Notes: generated by a model from the sequence alone, not told the origin. A stretch of 64,000 nucleotides of DNA from Erpobdella octoculata (GCA_963978895.1 OZ022238.1:43023155-43087154), one strand, 5' to 3'. Shown: positions 22,985 to 38,544, counted from the stretch's first letter. Numbers and translations are program-made.

Positions 22985-23082
22985 AACCGCAAAAAGATGA
23001 CGTAACCTGAAAAATTATAATAGAACTTTAGAGGAGCTTTGATAAAAATCATCAAGGAGATAATTAAGTAATGAAAAATCAT

Positions 23083-23943
23083 TTACCTGTCGGGTGACTG
23101 AAAAGAATCAGCCTCAGAAAGAGTCAAATCCCAGTGCTGGTCATTTTCCAGTAGGCCTCTTTGTAGGCAAGCTTCACAAAAAGTTTCACACAAATGACCG
23201 TTTACCATCTTGAGGTCATTGAATGAGGTAGGTCCTTGGACAACATGAATTAGAATACGTAAGTAAAAACATTCAGAGGTTGATGGATGAATAGTGTAGA
23301 CTGTTCTCAGTGCAGCACTGGCTCTGATGTGTGGGAATCCCTCTACTGGTTGGCCTTGTTTTCGTGGTTGCCATGTTTTTACAGAAGCTTGCCAGGTGTA
23401 ATATTTGGGAACATTGCAATAGAGCAAAGTTTTTGCAAAGTCATCCATTTCACATAAATTGAAGAATGCAGTCAGTGTTGTTCTGGGTGGTATCAGGAGC
23501 TGTTGTGGTTGAAAGTTGTCTTTATTGAAATACACTCTTTGGCCATTTTCCAGATGAACACCCAGGTGCACAACAGTTGGGTGACGCTCATGAATGGGCA
23601 TGCCAAGAATGCGCCAGACTGCTTCAGTGCTACTGATGTAGCGTCCAAGCTGGAATACCTCCACTTCATTAACCATTTTTTGTTTTTGAACTTGAAACAC
23701 TGCTTGGTCGCTGCCTTTGTGCACATACTTAAGTATATATTTAATTGACCGTACAGAGTTGCACCATTCTACATTAATGTGTGCTTGAAACATCTTCAAA
23801 ACCAGAGGAGAATAAGGAACCACCCACTGGTTATCTATTTCAACTTCTCGACGGCCCTCGTGAGAGCGCATCTTTATTTTTGCGGTGAATCCTCCATCTG
23901 CTGGTTTTCGGCGCCTGTAAAGGGGATACCCGTCAATACCCAT
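23083..23943 (-). pseudogene. Helitron Rep C-terminal part and Rep-helicase linker
   Basis: A 286-codon frame with GYPLYRRRKPADGG, VPYSPLVLKMFQAHINVEWC and YILKYVHKGSDQA. The last is Rep motif 3, with the paired tyrosines expected for Helitron nucleases (Y..KY..K). The linker block includes GRYISSTEAVWRILGMPIHE and HPTVVHLGVHLENGQ, highly characteristic of Helitron proteins. The frame is intact and ends at the intron donor. It is separated from the HUH part (23933-24301) by a small overlap and frame change. Confidence 0.88.
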
Positions 23944-24419
23944 TACCCGTCAAAGCTCTAGGATAACGCTTAGTGCACTTTCCATCCTTTATACAGGGAG
24001 AATTCCTGTTGAGGTTGCCACATGGTCCATGAATCATGTTCTTGGTAACCATATCATAGAGCAGAGGGTCTACATTGGGATCGGGTAGTTCGGCACTAAT
24101 AATTTTGTCAATTTCTGTAGAGTGAAATTTTTCTTTAAGCCAAATAAGGATGTGTGCATGAAGAAGACCTCGCTTCTGCCACTCGATCAACTGGAGATTG
24201 TTCAGGCAACAGATTTTCTTGTATTTCCTTCCAGGTAGGGCAACAGGTAAAGGTGATAAACAGATCAGGTCTTCCAAATTGTCGAACATACGCCATAGCA
24301 TCTTGTGTGTACTCGTGCATATGTCTTGGACTTCCAGTAACTGTGGAAGGGAGTATGATCATTTTTCCTGGTAAGTTAAAAAAAATGTTACAGGTTTTAG
24401 TAATAATACCAGTTAACAC
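23933..24419 (-). pseudogene. Helitron Rep HUH nuclease segment, frameshifted
   Basis: The first part (24419-24170) reads MIILPSTVTGSPRHMHEYTQ and FGRPDLFITFTCCPTWKEI, the Rep motif 1 region. The frame then shifts to EWQKRGLLHAHILIWLKEK, which carries the HUH metal-binding motif (HAH, 24152-24160). The usual 60-100 residues between ENLLPGQ and the HUH block are missing, so a deletion took place at the shift. After it come IISAELPDPNVDPLLYDMV and MIHGPCGNLNRNSPCIKDG, conserved in the family. An intron with acceptor CTTACCAG lies just upstream of KMIILPST. Confidence 0.85.
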
Positions 24420-24515
24420 CTAAATCATTTGGATTGACATCATTGGTTATAGCAATAATACCAGTTAAATAAAACAAAAATACCTAAATCATTTGGATTG
24501 ACATCATTGGTTATG
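24420..24515 (-). repeat. 62-bp direct duplication at a Helitron intron donor
   Basis: The sequence CCAATGATGTCAATCCAAAT, including the splice donor GATTTAG|GT, occurs twice 62 bp apart (about 24421-24453 and 24483-24515 in plus coordinates). The result is two copies of the exon end. Confidence 0.8.
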
Positions 24516-25630
24516 GCATCTTTCAGATGAATGTACTTTTCGGCTCGTAGTTTTTTTTGGTTGAGAGTAATGAATAGAAGACGTTCACTTTCAATCTTAG
24601 CGTACATGTCGACAACAAATTGGTAGAAAAGTTGCCGACACTTGAGAATGTGATTGTCCATTCCTTTTCGAAACATAAGTCGGTATGCATAAAAGTCCAT
24701 TGCTGAAACTTTTTTGTTTTTAGAGCCACTTTGTGGGATTCCAAAGTAATAACCATCCTCACCTTGCCAGAACATTAAAGGATACTGAAGAGCATCATAA
24801 GATTGATAAGTTTCAGCAACTCGCTGAAGGCAACTATTACGCTTCTGCAAAATGATGTCACGTTTTCCAAACTCATTTCCCGCTATTACAATGGCAACTT
24901 CGTCAAAAGTTGGAGCATTGAAACGCCGCTGATGTTCACCAAGAGGTGTTTTGTCAGCTTGAATAGCAACCTTGCATTCATCATGTGGCATATGCTTCAG
25001 TGCTGTTTTAAATTACTTGATGTAAGCATTGTGCTGATGCAAGAAATTTTGAAGCTGCTTAACAATATTTAATTGAAGATTTGGTACCACAGTACATCTT
25101 TGATTTGCTTCAGAGGAAGATTCTCCCATGAAATAGATCTGGAGAAACTTGGGTTTACCTTCACCAATTGGTAATATAGATCCTACTTGGTGGTAGATCT
25201 GTCCTTGAACTTTGAAAGTGGGCATGAAACCTTCTTCTCTGATTTCTCGAGTGGCTCCAAAGGAGGTCATTTGAAAGCAAGCATTGTATTTTCTGATGTT
25301 GTTGAGAAAATGCTTGGATAGAGGATTATCACCAGACATCAGAGACTGAAGAGGATCCATTGGTGACTGAAGAAAAGAAAGAGATACCTTCCCATTGTTG
25401 CAGCACATACCTGGAGGCTCTCCTTTCCACTTCAGAGCTGAGCAGAACCCACAGGACACATCCATTTTTCCAATTTGAATTTGAAGATATTCATGATATT
25501 TTTCTTCTGGATTGTACTGAAATCCTAATTTAAAATACCCAATCTGGTTTGTAGTTCGGGAAAAAGCATAGTTTTTTCTTCTGACATTCAATCTGCTTGC
25601 GGTGATAAACTGTACTTTTAACCGGCACAA
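24440..25630 (-). pseudogene. Helitron protein N-terminal region
   Basis: Frames 25630-25013 and 24991-24440 are in phase, split by one TAA at about 25013. The first has Cys pairs in DVSCGFCSALKWKGEPPG and CCNNGKVSL, the usual N-terminal zinc-finger-like part, then NPLSKHFLNNIRKYN and QIYHQVGSILP. The second holds the Helitron-like N domain: FDEVAIVIAGNEFGKRDIIL, YDALQYPLMFWQGEDGYYFG and LFYQFVVDMYAKIESERL. These regions bind DNA in active elements. The end at DVNPNDLG is an intron donor. An upstream Met is not certain. Confidence 0.85.
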
Positions 25631-25639
25631 AACCTAAAA

Positions 25640-26640
25640 ATACTAAGTTTTACATCTGTAATGCTTGCAGTTGTTGAGTGGCAGTTATTTTAAAATCAAA
25701 TAACCCTTATTTTGACCCCACATTTGAAGTCATGGAAACCAAAGTTTTAAAAAATGGTGAAAAACTTATATCGTTATTTTTTGAGGCGCTGGTGGCAGAG
25801 CGGTAGAGCGTTCGCCTGTCGATCGTTAGGTCGGCAGTTCAAACCTCGCCGGCGTCACCAGCGTAACTCCCTTAAGCAAGGAGTTCACTCGCATTTGCTA
25901 ACGGGGTAGGCGCCTATAAATAGCTGCCTTTGCAAGTACCCTCCCTCTCTCGCCTTGAGCAAAACTTGTCTTGATAAGGCGTATGCTAAATCTCAATAAA
26001 AAAATACTAAATACTAATGTTTACATCTGTAGCATTCACAGTTTTTGAGTAGCAGTTGCTTTAAAAACCAAGTAATCCTATTTTCCACCCCACATTTAAA
26101 TTCCTGGAAACAAAATTTTCAAAAAATGGTGAAACACGTATATCATTATTTTTAGAGTAGAAACTAAATACTAATTTTTACTTTTGTAGCATTCACAGTT
26201 TTTGAGTAGCAGCTACTTTAAAAACCAAGTAATCCTAATGTCCACCCTACATTTAAGGTCCTGGAAACCAAATTTGTAAAAAAATGGTGAAACACGTATA
26301 TCTTTATTTTTAGAATAAAAACTAAATACTAATTTTTACATCTGTGGTATTTACAGTTTTTAAGTAGCAGTTACTTTAAAAAACAAATAACCCTATTTTC
26401 CACCCTACATTTGAAGTCCTGGAAACCAAATTTTCAAAAAATGCTAAAACACGTATTTCATTATTTTTGGAGTAGAAACCAAATACTAATTTTTACTCCT
26501 GTAGCATTTACAGTTTTTGAGTAGCAGCTATTTTAAAAACCTTATAACCCAATTTTCCAACCCACATTTCAGGTCCGAGAAACCGAATTTTCAAAAAATG
26601 GTAAAACACGTATTTTGTTATTTTTCAAGAAAAATCCATG
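25640..26640. repeat. 157-bp tandem array in the Helitron 5' region, five copies
   Basis: Units begin at ATACTAA near 25640, 26011, 26168, 26326 and 26483, with spacings of 157, 158 and 157 bp for the last four. The first unit is separated by the SINE at 25783-26006. Each unit contains CAGTTTTTGAGTAGCAG, a CCACATTTAA block and AAAATGGTGAAACACGTAT. It lies upstream of the Helitron coding region and inside the element. Confidence 0.9.
25783..26006 (+). mobile_element. tRNA-derived SINE
   Basis: The head resembles a tRNA: an A box in TGGCAGAGCGGTAGAGCG and a B box in GGCAGTTCAAACCTC, so Pol III promoter elements are present. The body has CCCTTAAGCAAGGAGTTCAC and the end GGCGTATGCTAAATCTCAAT followed by A7. 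A relative lies on the minus strand at about 53630-53758. It is inserted in the 157-bp array. Not a functional tRNA: the acceptor stem and CCA region continue into the SINE body. Confidence 0.85.
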
Positions 26641-26876
26641 TACCAAATTTCAAAATCTCTTCATTTTTGGATTTCGAGATATACATTATTTTAGATAAAA
26701 GTTTGTTTTTCAGTTTCTTCCCCTCAAGAGCAAAATTTTCAAAAATCCTTTCTTAGTGGATGGTTACGCAATAAAAGTAATATAAGTTCCAAATTTCACG
26801 TTCCTAGGATGAGGTGTTTGAGCTCGGCGTTGATTATCAGTCAGTCAGTCAGGACATGTTCTTTTATATATATAGA

Positions 26877-26941
26877 TGTATGTATGTATGTATGTATGTA
26901 TGTATGTATGTATGTATGTATGTGTGTATGTATGTATGTAG
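26877..26941. repeat. (TGTA)n microsatellite
   Basis: About 65 bp of TGTA repeats starting at the Helitron 5' terminus. Confidence 0.95.
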
Positions 26942-27727
<786 letters not shown>

Positions 27728-27733
27728 TTGCTA

Positions 27734-27738
<5 letters not shown>

Positions 27739-27817
<79 letters not shown>

Positions 27818-28131
27818 TGTTTGTGGGTTAGTTTGTCTATTATAGAAACGAGAAAGCGACCCGGAACGGACAGCGAGCGGGAACGGAAAAGCAAGCGTGA
27901 GCGGGAATGGGAGAGCAAACGTGAGCGGGAACGGGACAGCGACCGGGAGCGGGAAAGCGACCAGCAGCGGGAAAGCGACCGGCAGCGGGAAAACGACCGA
28001 AAACGGGAAAACGACCGAAAACGGGAAAGCGAACAGGAGTGGGAAAGCAGGTGGGAAAGGAAACGGGAGAGAAAGAGACAAACATTAGAAAAACCTCTAA
28101 AAACCCGGGCAACGCCGGGTATCTCCGCTAG
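27739..28131 (+). mobile_element. Non-autonomous Helitron with leading (TA)n
   Basis: (TA)n at 27739-27814, then TGAATGTTTGTGGG and TCTATTATAGAAACGAG, a long run of GGGAACGGGAAAGCGACC-type minisatellite, CCTCTAAAAACCCGGGCAAC and CTCCGCTAG at 28128-28131, then T. The 5' terminus is uncertain; the TC of the usual TCTATATATA is replaced by AC. Confidence 0.7.
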
Positions 28132-28139
28132 TACATACA

Positions 28140-28205
28140 TAAACACACACACATGCACATACACATACATACATACATACACACATACATACGCACATAC
28201 ATATA
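28140..28205. repeat. (ACAT)n/(CACA)n microsatellite
   Basis: Imperfect ACAT and CACA repeats between two Helitron-derived segments. Confidence 0.85.
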
Positions 28206-31625
<3,420 letters not shown>

Positions 31626-31809
31626 GTCATTACCATAGGCGAACGGGACCAAATCGAAGTGGTGGGGCTGGTAATAATTTTTGCCCGAATACTGGATGTT
31701 TTCAAACAGTAGGGATAAATGAACATGGGCGTTATAATAAATTGCCTTTTTATCAATTCTATTTTGTCTGTATATTTATAAAAATAACTTTAATAGTAAC
31801 AAAACCTTT

Positions 31810-32940
31810 TTATTAAAACATTCAAAAAAATATTGTTTTCTGGATTTCCTTGAAACAAAAATGTCAATAATTTGGTCACTATTTGTACCGACAAACATAT
31901 TAGAATATATTCGTTCAATATTTAAAATTGCCACACTGTTTAGACGTGTTAGGCCCATTGTACTCCGTAAATATGTTTTAAATTAAAACATATTTAAAAC
32001 TTTTAATGCGTCTGAGCGCGCTGTTGGAACGTTTGGCAGAACAAGATGTGGCTGGAATTGCGGACAAAATATTAGCAACTTGATTGAAAAACTGGTAGAA
32101 CAACATGAAGGTCATTGTTGTAAAGAGTTGACATAACATTGGCGGCGGATGCTTGTGAACCTGCTTTAGGAGTGTGATCAGTGAGAAACTTAGAGTAAAT
32201 TACGTTTTCTGTCTTAAGCAAGTCGTGATCAAGTCCATACCGTGAGACAATTTTTTTATAGTGTTCGTCAGATGCATCAGAGTTGAGAATGACAGATCAT
32301 ATTGAGTCGTTTCCACTAAATCGGGAGTCAACTTCGCCAATAACTTTATCCAGACTAAGATAATACGTCGATGTTCTATGACAGTCTTTGGCAGTTTGAA
32401 GTATTTGAGCGTCTGTTGCTGGCTCTTCGCCAACTAGGGCTTGGTTTCTACAAGAAACTTGTCTTTTCCTTCCACCTCTTTAAACGAGAATCGTGTGCCG
32501 TGGATAACTGCCTTTACACTTTGCGCAAATCTATCAGTGTAGATCCAAACATTTTCAAAGTGCTCTTCATTTCTACATTGACGGAGAGTGTCTCTGTTTG
32601 CTGTGGCTGTTTAAACCAGCGCAAACAAAAAAAATCAAAGTCACATAATGCAGTCAATAAGGCTGTAAGGCTGTACTGCTTATATACGTTTTGGGATCGT
32701 GATCATCTGTCAAAGTTAGCAAGGCCGTTGTGATATTAAGCAACTGTTCCATCACGGCTTTTGGCTTTTACTGATTCATATCTACATGAACACCTGGTCA
32801 AACTTTGAGATTTAAGTGTTTGTGACATATTTTCACCGTCGAACGTAGCGCTATGTAAAACAGCGTGTCTTTTAAGACTAGCCTCCAGAAAGTTGTACAG
32901 ACTTTGAATAGCACCTAAAGCTTTGAGGAGTGGTTTGACT
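31810..32940 (-). pseudogene. hAT transposase pseudogene (ZMYM1-like group)
   Basis: Minus-strand pieces in order: [20 protein letters not shown] and [15 protein letters not shown], then NEEHFENVWIYTDRFAQSVK, then LQTAKDCHRTSTYYLSLDKV and DSRFSGNDSI. After these come the dimerisation signature ANILSAIPATSCSAKRSNSA and the last helix RLNSVAILNIERIYSNM followed by SDQIIDIFVSRKSR. Frames are broken at several points, and the catalytic core is only partly present. It lies within the inverted repeats of the 31634-33156 element, so it is this element's own degenerate transposase. The pieces look unlike those at 17240-18345 at the residue level, suggesting another family of the same group. Confidence 0.75.
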
Positions 32941-32947
32941 TCTGTTA

Positions 32948-33083
<136 letters not shown>

Positions 33084-33164
33084 TTAAACTGTTTTGCCCG
33101 AATTTTTTCCCGAAACTTGGGGGCTGCAGCCCCCAGCCCCGGCTCGTACGCTAATGGTCATTAC

Positions 33165-34020
33165 AACTTGTTAAGTAACTTTTAGATGTATAATAATATC
33201 GTTCAAAATAATACGACGAGGTTTAAAAACAAAAGAAGTCTAGATTCAGAGGCGTAGCAAGATGGTTTGGCATCCGGGGACAAAATAGTCCATACCCGGA
33301 ATGACGGTATTAAAAAAAGCGGTACCCCGTCGGGGGCCGTAATGTCGACCTCAGACAAAAGGCCCCCGTCGAAAGAGCCCCGGCAAAACGACCCCCGTCA
33401 TGACGGCTTTCGACAAAAAGGCCCTGACTTAACAATGCATATGCAAATATATTTTAAAAGCATTTCAAATACAAAACACTCTCGTAATGGTTTTTATAAT
33501 TATGTTTAATATATTATAATAACAATTAAAGGAAATGTGTACATCAATTTTTAGTGCATATTTTGCACTTTTGGTGTAAAGAAGTGTGGATTTGTTTTTC
33601 TTCATAAAATTTTTAATTTTTAAACGTTTTTAATTGCTTTTATCTTATAATCTACTCAAACGTTGTCCTATCAATTTGAAAATTTAATAGAATGTAAAGT
33701 CAGTAGCAGCAAGTTAATATGAAAGATTTAAAAATGAAATCTTTCGTTATACACGATAACATATGCACTTTTTTAACAATAAGAAAACTATCTGTCTTAG
33801 TATATGTTTCACAAAAGCTAAAAGGTACGTACGTCGTACGTTCAACAAAAGCTAAGGTACGTTGTACGTTGTGCGTTCTAGACGCGCCGATGATCTGCGC
33901 GACTGCCACTCTTCTAGTTAATCAAAAATTAACAATTCAAATAACGTAGTTTAAAAGCGGAAACAACTTCATCAATAAAGATTTACAAAAGAAATTAATA
34001 AGGTTTAAATAATTATAAGG
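33165..34020. other. Intergenic; repeat-like patches
   Basis: A G/C-rich patch at 33245-33430 has repeated GACAAAA and CCCCCGTC words and resembles a degraded dispersed element. At 33828-33890, TACGTACGTCGTACGTT and GTACGTTGTACGTTGTGCG form a short palindromic run. No gene was recognised. Confidence 0.4.
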
Positions 34021-34021
34021 T

Positions 34022-34215
34022 GTTAGGTTAGCTGAGTAGGTAGAGTGTTAGCTTTGAATGTGAAAGCATCAAAGTTTGACTCACACTCGCTCACTGTCTA
34101 ATATTCCATGTTAGCGGAAAACTTAGCGGTTAAAATCGTTTATCTCCGTGGGGATGTAAAAAATCAGCACCGCTGAGCTCTCTAGGAGGCGCTATGTAAA
34201 TTACCACATTTCATT
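34022..34215 (+). mobile_element. Decayed tRNA-derived SINE
   Basis: An A-box-like TTAGCTGAGTAGGTAGAGTG and a weak B box (AAGTTTGACTCACAC) 40 bp on give a tRNA-like head. The end GGAGGCGCTATGTAAATT resembles the end of the SINE at 25783 and the 3' end of a local CR1 LINE. The head is from a different tRNA than that SINE. Confidence 0.55.
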
Positions 34216-35010
34216 TTCCATTTGTATAAATTGTTTTTTCGGAAAAAAGGAATGACGTCAATAAGTCCATTTAGAAAAATGAACAGTTTCAATTTTCAAT
34301 AAGAAACTTGATTATCGATTGCGACATCATGATAGTTTTCGGAAAAGGGGATTGAAGGGTTAGAAAACATTTTAATTAGGGCTCACGACTTGGTTGTTTT
34401 GTAGTTTTTGAAATTTTACGTTTTCGGGGTTCAATAAATCAATCAATGACAAACGCTCGTTCTGATCTTTTACAAGTTTCGTAAAAACGATTTTACTTGC
34501 TGATTTCTAACAACATGAGCTGATATATGTGGCAGGCGAGTCACTCCGAAATTTGGTTTTCAGAGAAGAAATTACCGTGAGCGCTCTTAAAAGCTACCTG
34601 TTTAGTTTTTTTTTTTTCTTCTAAATGCGTTGTTTTAGAACAGTTATATATAGCCTTTTAGTTTTTTATAAAAGATGCTTTAGTTCCGTATCACGTCGTG
34701 AGATACTTTTTTCCCGCAATTATGAAAGCTATGGTGAAGCTCTAATTATGGTTTTGTTTATCAAATTTAACGTTCAATTGTTCGTGGTAGAAACGGCATC
34801 GAGTTAAATAATGCATTGAAGTATTTATCACATATAATGTGCATGTGCAATATGTCGACTAAAAATAAAAATTCAGAAACCAAGATCACAAAAATTCTAG
34901 CCAAATTATGTCGGATCACTTTTTATTCATGCATTCTTGATGTGCATTTTTGTCAAGTTATTTCTTAAATTTTTACTTGTAGATCATTTAATTTTCAAAT
35001 ACTTTTCATT
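34216..35010. other. No gene recognised
   Basis: AT-rich intergenic DNA; short frames here have no known motif. Confidence 0.4.
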
Positions 35011-35447
35011 TCCTATTTATAAAAAAATGAAAATGTCTGTTTGTTTGTTTGTCTGTCTGTCCTTTATGCATTGCTACACCATTCATCCGATCGTAATGAA
35101 ATTTTCACACAACATTGAAAGTCAATAGAAATAAAGGAAGGTTTTTGTGAACCCAATTTGATATCGGTCACAAAGCGAGCGAACGGAAACGGGAGAGCAA
35201 ACGGGAACGGAAACGAGAGAGCAAACGGGAACGGGAATGGAGAGCAAGCGGAAACGGGAACTGGAGAGCAAGCGGGAATGGAAAAGCGACCGGGAGAAGA
35301 AGAGCGAGCGGGAAAGGGAGAGGAAGCGAGAAGGTGCAGGAGAGCGAGCGGTAATGGGAAAGCAAACGGGGAAGGAAACGGGAGAAAGAGAGAAAAACGA
35401 TACAAAAACCTCTAAAAACCTCTGGCAACGCCGGGTAACCCCTCTAG
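35011..35447 (+). mobile_element. Non-autonomous Helitron, about 437 bp
   Basis: Starts near TCCTATTTATAAAAAAATG, then GTCTGTCCTTTATGCATTGC and CCATTCATCCGATCGTAATG, CGGTCACAAAGCGAGCG, a run of GGAAACGGGAGAGCAAAC-type repeats, AAACCTCTAAAAACCTCTGG, CAACGCCGGG and CCCTCTAG at 35444-35447, then T. This is the fullest example of the short family. The base before TC is T, not A, so the 5' end may be mutated or slightly misplaced. Confidence 0.75.
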
Positions 35448-36215
35448 TTAAATAAATAATTTAAAGTTTGATACCCACGGCGATATTACAAGGTAGATTA
35501 TTCAAGACCCATAATGAGCCTATGAAAAGCCTGCTGAGATCGTTTTCCATTGTTAAACACGACGCGGCATAGCAGCATGCAAGTGGAATAGAAATTGCCT
35601 TATTTAATTAAAACTAGTTTTAATTAAGATGTCCATGATGGACCATTAGTTTTTAAGCTTCAGTTAATAGTTAATAAAGTAAGGTAAAATAATGCCTTGC
35701 CACAAAAAAACAGTCAGTTTACTGTTTTCAAGAATTTAATATGTGGAGGTTTGTCCAAATTAACAATGTTTAAAAATGCATCTTAAAAAATTTATTTATT
35801 CATTTAAACCGTGAAAAACGAGGTTTCTTCACAAATTCCTTATATTTCAAGATTTGCCAACTTTTCATTTATTGCAAATTTTTCTTTTAAAACAATTTTT
35901 TTGAATTTATTTAGGCAAACATTTATTTAATTGTATTTAATTTGTTTTTGTTTTTAAACATAAATAGCTATTTTTTAATTAATTTTTTTTTTAATTTTTC
36001 AACTTTAATAATGTCATGAGGAGAAAGCCTATATTTCAAATTTCAGCTCAGTTGGATGACGGAAATTTTCATTTTCAAGGTTTGCAAACGTTCAAGCAAT
36101 CAGCAAGCAAGACCGGCGGTGAAGCTAATATAAGAAATTTAAAAAGTGTATCAAATGCACTCAACCAAGTCAAAAGACAAACGGTCAAAAAAATATGATA
36201 TTAAAAAGTTCGATT
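35448..36215. other. No gene recognised
   Basis: AT-rich intergenic DNA with poly(A)/poly(T) runs. The 60-codon frame at 36016-36198 has no recognisable motif. Confidence 0.4.
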
Positions 36216-36223
36216 AAGTTCTA

Positions 36224-37330
36224 TTAAAAGACTGGTTGAAAAGATAAGTTTTTAAGAGAATGCGAAAGTAATCCGAAGTAGTATGCTTTCGTATCACAAG
36301 TGGAAGTGCATTCCAGGGAACGGATCCAGCGACATGGAAGGATCGGCCTCCAAACCCCGAGAGACGCTATCTTGGGGTTATGAGAGTGGGGAAATCGACT
36401 GATCGGAGGGATGATCTTTTTTGCAGGCAGTGTGCCAGAAGACACCAAAAGAGATCTAAGATACTTCAGTGATCCGTGGAGCCGGTGGAGCCTAGCATCG
36501 AATATAATAAATGAGACCTTGTAGGTTACTTTTTCCGGGATTTTGAGCCATTGGAGTTTTATTTGCAGATTATCCGACAAAAACCCCTCGACCCACAGAC
36601 AAGTCTGGCGGCAGTATTGAGTACCTTTTGAAAGATATCAAGTGTTTTCTTATTGACATTTGTGAACAAGGAGCTGCCGTAGTCGATACGCGTTAGCACA
36701 AGCTGGACTACGAGAGTTGTGAACACATTTTAAGAAACAAAAGGTCTGACGTCTCTAAGGACCGCATAACTGCATAGCAGCCGGCTGAAATCTTGTTTAC
36801 ATGCTTTTCTATAGACAGGGTAAACACTGAAACTTTTGACCGTTCTTAAAGGGCAGATTTTTGTACCAGTAAGCTGCATGTGGCATCCGACGCAGAATAT
36901 GGCTGGGTCCAAACCACATCAAGTCCGTCTCCTCCGAGTTCCGTGACAGTCGGATTGACGCCGTCCAGTCAGCAAAATAGGAGAAACAGGTTTCAATCTG
37001 TCCTAAAAGAGTCGAAGCATCTGCTGGCTTGCATTGTTAATATAATTCAATCTGCGTATTTGTGGCTGGAAAGACCATATTTTGCAACAAGACCTTCAAC
37101 ATCAGCCACATAAAGTATGAACAGGAGCGCTCCAAGAACTGAGCCCTGCAGGATCCCGGAACAGATATCATCACCTGCATCAGCCAGATTGCCAGGCTTA
37201 ATGATTGATTGTTTCTTACCGTTAAGGTATAATCTAAACCATTCATGCGCAACTCGACGGACAGCCCTGAAACTTTTAATACAGCTCTGAACCCGCTGAC
37301 AATGCAATATTTTACCACTTTAATCATGAT
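36224..37330 (-). mobile_element. CR1-clade LINE 3' half, heavily frameshifted
   Basis: The minus strand contains the RT block GILQGSVLGALLFILYVADV (relatives: G.PQGSVLGP.LF.LY..D) followed by GLSSHKYAD, then broken sequence with WLKIPEKVTYKVSFIIFDAR, a CR1-type thumb region (K....YK...). The start of the RT, the endonuclease and the catalytic YADD context are lost or damaged. The fragment is older than the one at 8.6-11.1 kb, judging by the number of frame changes. It is not functional. Confidence 0.8.
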
Positions 37331-38544
37331 TTGAAGAGTATTTTGGGCAAAATAAAATTAAATATGGCGATTAGTTCCGAAAGTCGCCACCGCAATTAAA
37401 AAGCGACGCTGCAATCGCGAAAAAAACGTTGTAAAAACGAAGTTTTTTACGGTTCACTTGTTTAATCCTGCAGACGTTCCGAATATAATGACACATATCA
37501 TTTTCTTTATGCATAATAAGATTATGCAGTGGTTTTTTCATGGAAAAAAAGAAATAAAGTCTTATTAAACATCTGTTTTGACGTGAGGAATTAGACTTGA
37601 ATTGGTTCACTACAGTAAAGTAAAATAAAGTAGAGTAAAGTCAATAGGATGAAAGAATTGTCGTCTTGTCATCATTGACATCAATCTTAGGTCCAAAATT
37701 TTTCAAACCACAGAAATAGTCAGTCAGTGTTTTCTAGCCAATCATTCCTCACATTAACCGCAAACAAAAAGAACACTTCCTATTAATTTTTGCTGGTATT
37801 TTCTGTAATTTTAAGCTGTTTTTTTGGATTTTTTCAGCTGCCATTGAAAAACAAGTTCAAGCTTTAATTTGTAAAATCCGTACAGAATTGTCAAAATTTC
37901 TAATTTTTTTTATTTCTACCTGTGATGCAAGTCTTAAAAATTCCAGTTTGTTTGGGTGTTTAAAAATTTTGCCATCTATGATATTTTTGTGGTCCTTCTT
38001 AGTGCGTTTTCTAGAGTTTCTATCAACCCCACTCTAAATGGCAAGCAAACACATGATGTCATTGATGTGCTAGATAGGCTTCAATGCTTGATGCATACCT
38101 ACTCCATCTGACTTTTCACCAATGACTTTTACATGCTACATGCACACAAAAGATCTTTTATCCAGCACATCAACATTTCTTTTTAATAGGTCTATGATTA
38201 TGGATATGCACGATTCACAATATTTTCAATGTTTTTTGAAGGTCAATTTTGCATTCCTAGATCTCTTGCCGAATCAACATTAAATTTGGTATAAAATTCA
38301 TTTTAATTCATGGTTTTACAAAAAAAAACTGAAAAATACAAAGAGAGTCAGTTTATCATATTTGTCATTGTTACTATTCAAATATTTTATTGTTGTTATT
38401 TTAATGTACATAAGGTTACTTTTAATGCAACAAAACATGATCATGAAAAAAGGCAAAATCCGAATTCACTTAACGATATAAATCGTTCAAAAATATAAGA
38501 TTCACATAAAAAATCTATGTATTTAAATAATTGTTTATTGTCAA
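37331..38544. other. No gene recognised
   Basis: AT-rich intergenic DNA. A patch at 37375-37440 with AAAGTCGCCACCGCAATT and GCGACGCTGCAATCGCG recalls a short element near 62735 (GGTGGCGCTGCAATCG), but the match is short. Confidence 0.4.

Larger units (their letters stand above)
21822..26876 (-). mobile_element. Helitron, both termini placed, about 5.06 kb
   Basis: On the minus strand the element starts A|TCTATATATATAAAAG at 26876 and ends CTAG|T at 21822, the standard Helitron insertion between host A and T. A terminal hairpin (CCCGGGCAGTGCCGGG, about 21907-21925) lies upstream of the CTAG. The inside encodes Rep and helicase fragments in the right order (25630 to 22005), preceded by a 157-bp tandem array. 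Three later events disturb it: a SINE in the array, a short poly(A) insertion between hairpin and CTAG, and deletions in the coding region. Helitrons move by HUH-nuclease rolling-circle transposition. This copy looks inactive but its ends could still be used in trans. Confidence 0.85.

Noticed and set aside
25783..25860. Functional tRNA gene
   Set aside because: The cloverleaf is imperfect and the sequence continues into a SINE body with a relative at 53630; tRNA-derived SINE is the better reading.
32371..32733. 120-codon plus-strand ORF
   Set aside because: It is the antisense of a hAT transposase remnant that reads convincingly on the minus strand.
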